Of a stretch of DNA of 6,087 nt, positions 5,755 to 6,087 are shown piece after piece (positions within the stretch are counted from its first letter, which is position 1; the number at the start of each line of letters is the position of its first letter). Location: NCBI GenBank assembly GCA_021604925.1, contig BQJX01000192.1:1-6087 (forward strand), in the 5' to 3' direction. This DNA comes from Gemmatimonadota bacterium (lineage in GTDB: Bacteria; ARS69). Both the position numbers and the translations under genes were made by a program. The notes below the pieces were generated by a model, which did no database searches, had not been told where the DNA came from, and worked only from the letters and a program-made list of their open reading frames with translations.

Positions 5755-6087
5755 TCACGCCCGCCGGCGCCAAAGGATGAACGACAGGTCGTCCGGCTTG
5801 CCCGGACTGGGCCCCTCGGGGCGACGCATGCGGCGTCCGGCCATCTGGGCCAGCTCCACCGCGCGTTGCTCCGGTCCGCCGGCCCGAACCCGATCCACGA
5901 TCTCCTCCAGGTAGAGATTGTCCGTGATCCCGTCCGAAGCCAGGAGAAGCGTGTCGCGCGCCGCGATCCGCAGGGCCGGCCCCACCTCGATCCGCATCTC
6001 CGGAAGACCGAGCGCGTTCGTCACGAGGTGGCGATCGTCGTGCCGCATGGCCTCGCGCTCTTCCAGGTATCCGGAATCGACCGCGTA
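5755..6087 (-). CDS. PP2C-type serine/threonine phosphatase, C-terminal fragment (5' end outside window)
   Basis: The frame is open from the right edge at 6087 down to TGA at 5757-5755, giving 110 residues. An internal ATG at 6048 is not the true start, because the upstream residues (YAVDSGYLEEREA) fit the family. The visible part is the end of a PPM/PP2C phosphatase: RHLVTNALG (19-27), RDTLLLASDGITDNL (44-58) with metal-binding Asp52, and GKPDDLSFIL (96-105) with the second metal-site Asp (99-100). Such enzymes use two metal ions to remove phosphate from Ser or Thr. Next to a STAS gene, the likely substrate is the phosphoserine of that antagonist, as with SpoIIE, RsbU and RsbX; this link is inference. 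A house-keeping PrpC/Stp-like phosphatase remains possible. Any N-terminal sensor domain would lie outside the window. Confidence 0.85.
   Translation of the reverse strand, partial: YAVDSGYLEEREAMRHDDRHLVTNALGLPEMRIEVGPALRIAARDTLLLASDGITDNLYLEEIVDRVRAGGPEQRAVELAQMAGRRMRRPEGPSPGKPDDLSFILWRRRA

Overview
The window is high-GC DNA (roughly two-thirds G+C by eye), densely coding, bacterial in style, with no mobile elements, tRNA, rRNA or CRISPR. Exported proteins dominate: a DUF481-like outer-membrane barrel, a lipoprotein with a DNRLRE-type domain, and a CHRD protein ending in a FlgD-Ig / type A sorting-like domain. That C-terminal domain together with high GC suggests a Gram-negative lineage of the FCB group, such as Candidatus Eisenbacteria, Gemmatimonadota or relatives. 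This is inference from domain style only; no marker gene is present.

Layout. Minus strand 1-701: 5' part of a DUF481-like outer-membrane protein gene that runs off the left edge. A 158-bp divergent intergenic region (702-859) holds a notable inverted repeat. Plus strand 860-3361: a large membrane protein with about 13 predicted membrane segments in two duplicated halves, fused to a spermidine-synthase-like Rossmann domain. It converges with the next gene, and the two stop codons share one CTAG. Minus strand, reading right to left: a 3' fragment of a PP2C-type phosphatase gene (6087-5755), a single-domain STAS anti-sigma-factor antagonist (5671-5330), a two-CHRD secreted protein (5210-4128), and a DNRLRE-like lipoprotein (4131-3358) that starts on TTG inside the stop of the CHRD gene.

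How the genes may work together. The PP2C/STAS pair looks like part of a partner-switching circuit, in which a phosphatase reactivates a phosphorylated STAS antagonist and so frees a sigma factor or another target. The matching kinase is not in view. The CHRD protein and lipoprotein are almost certainly translated from one message, and both should lie outside the cytoplasm, so they may act together at the cell surface. Whether the regulatory pair controls the downstream exported pair is open: they share a strand and are only 119 bp apart, but no clear terminator or promoter settles it.

The best candidates for something under-described are the coupled CHRD / DNRLRE-lipoprotein pair, the spermidine-synthase-like fusion with a changed active-site loop and an extra basic tail, and the inverted repeat between the divergent genes.
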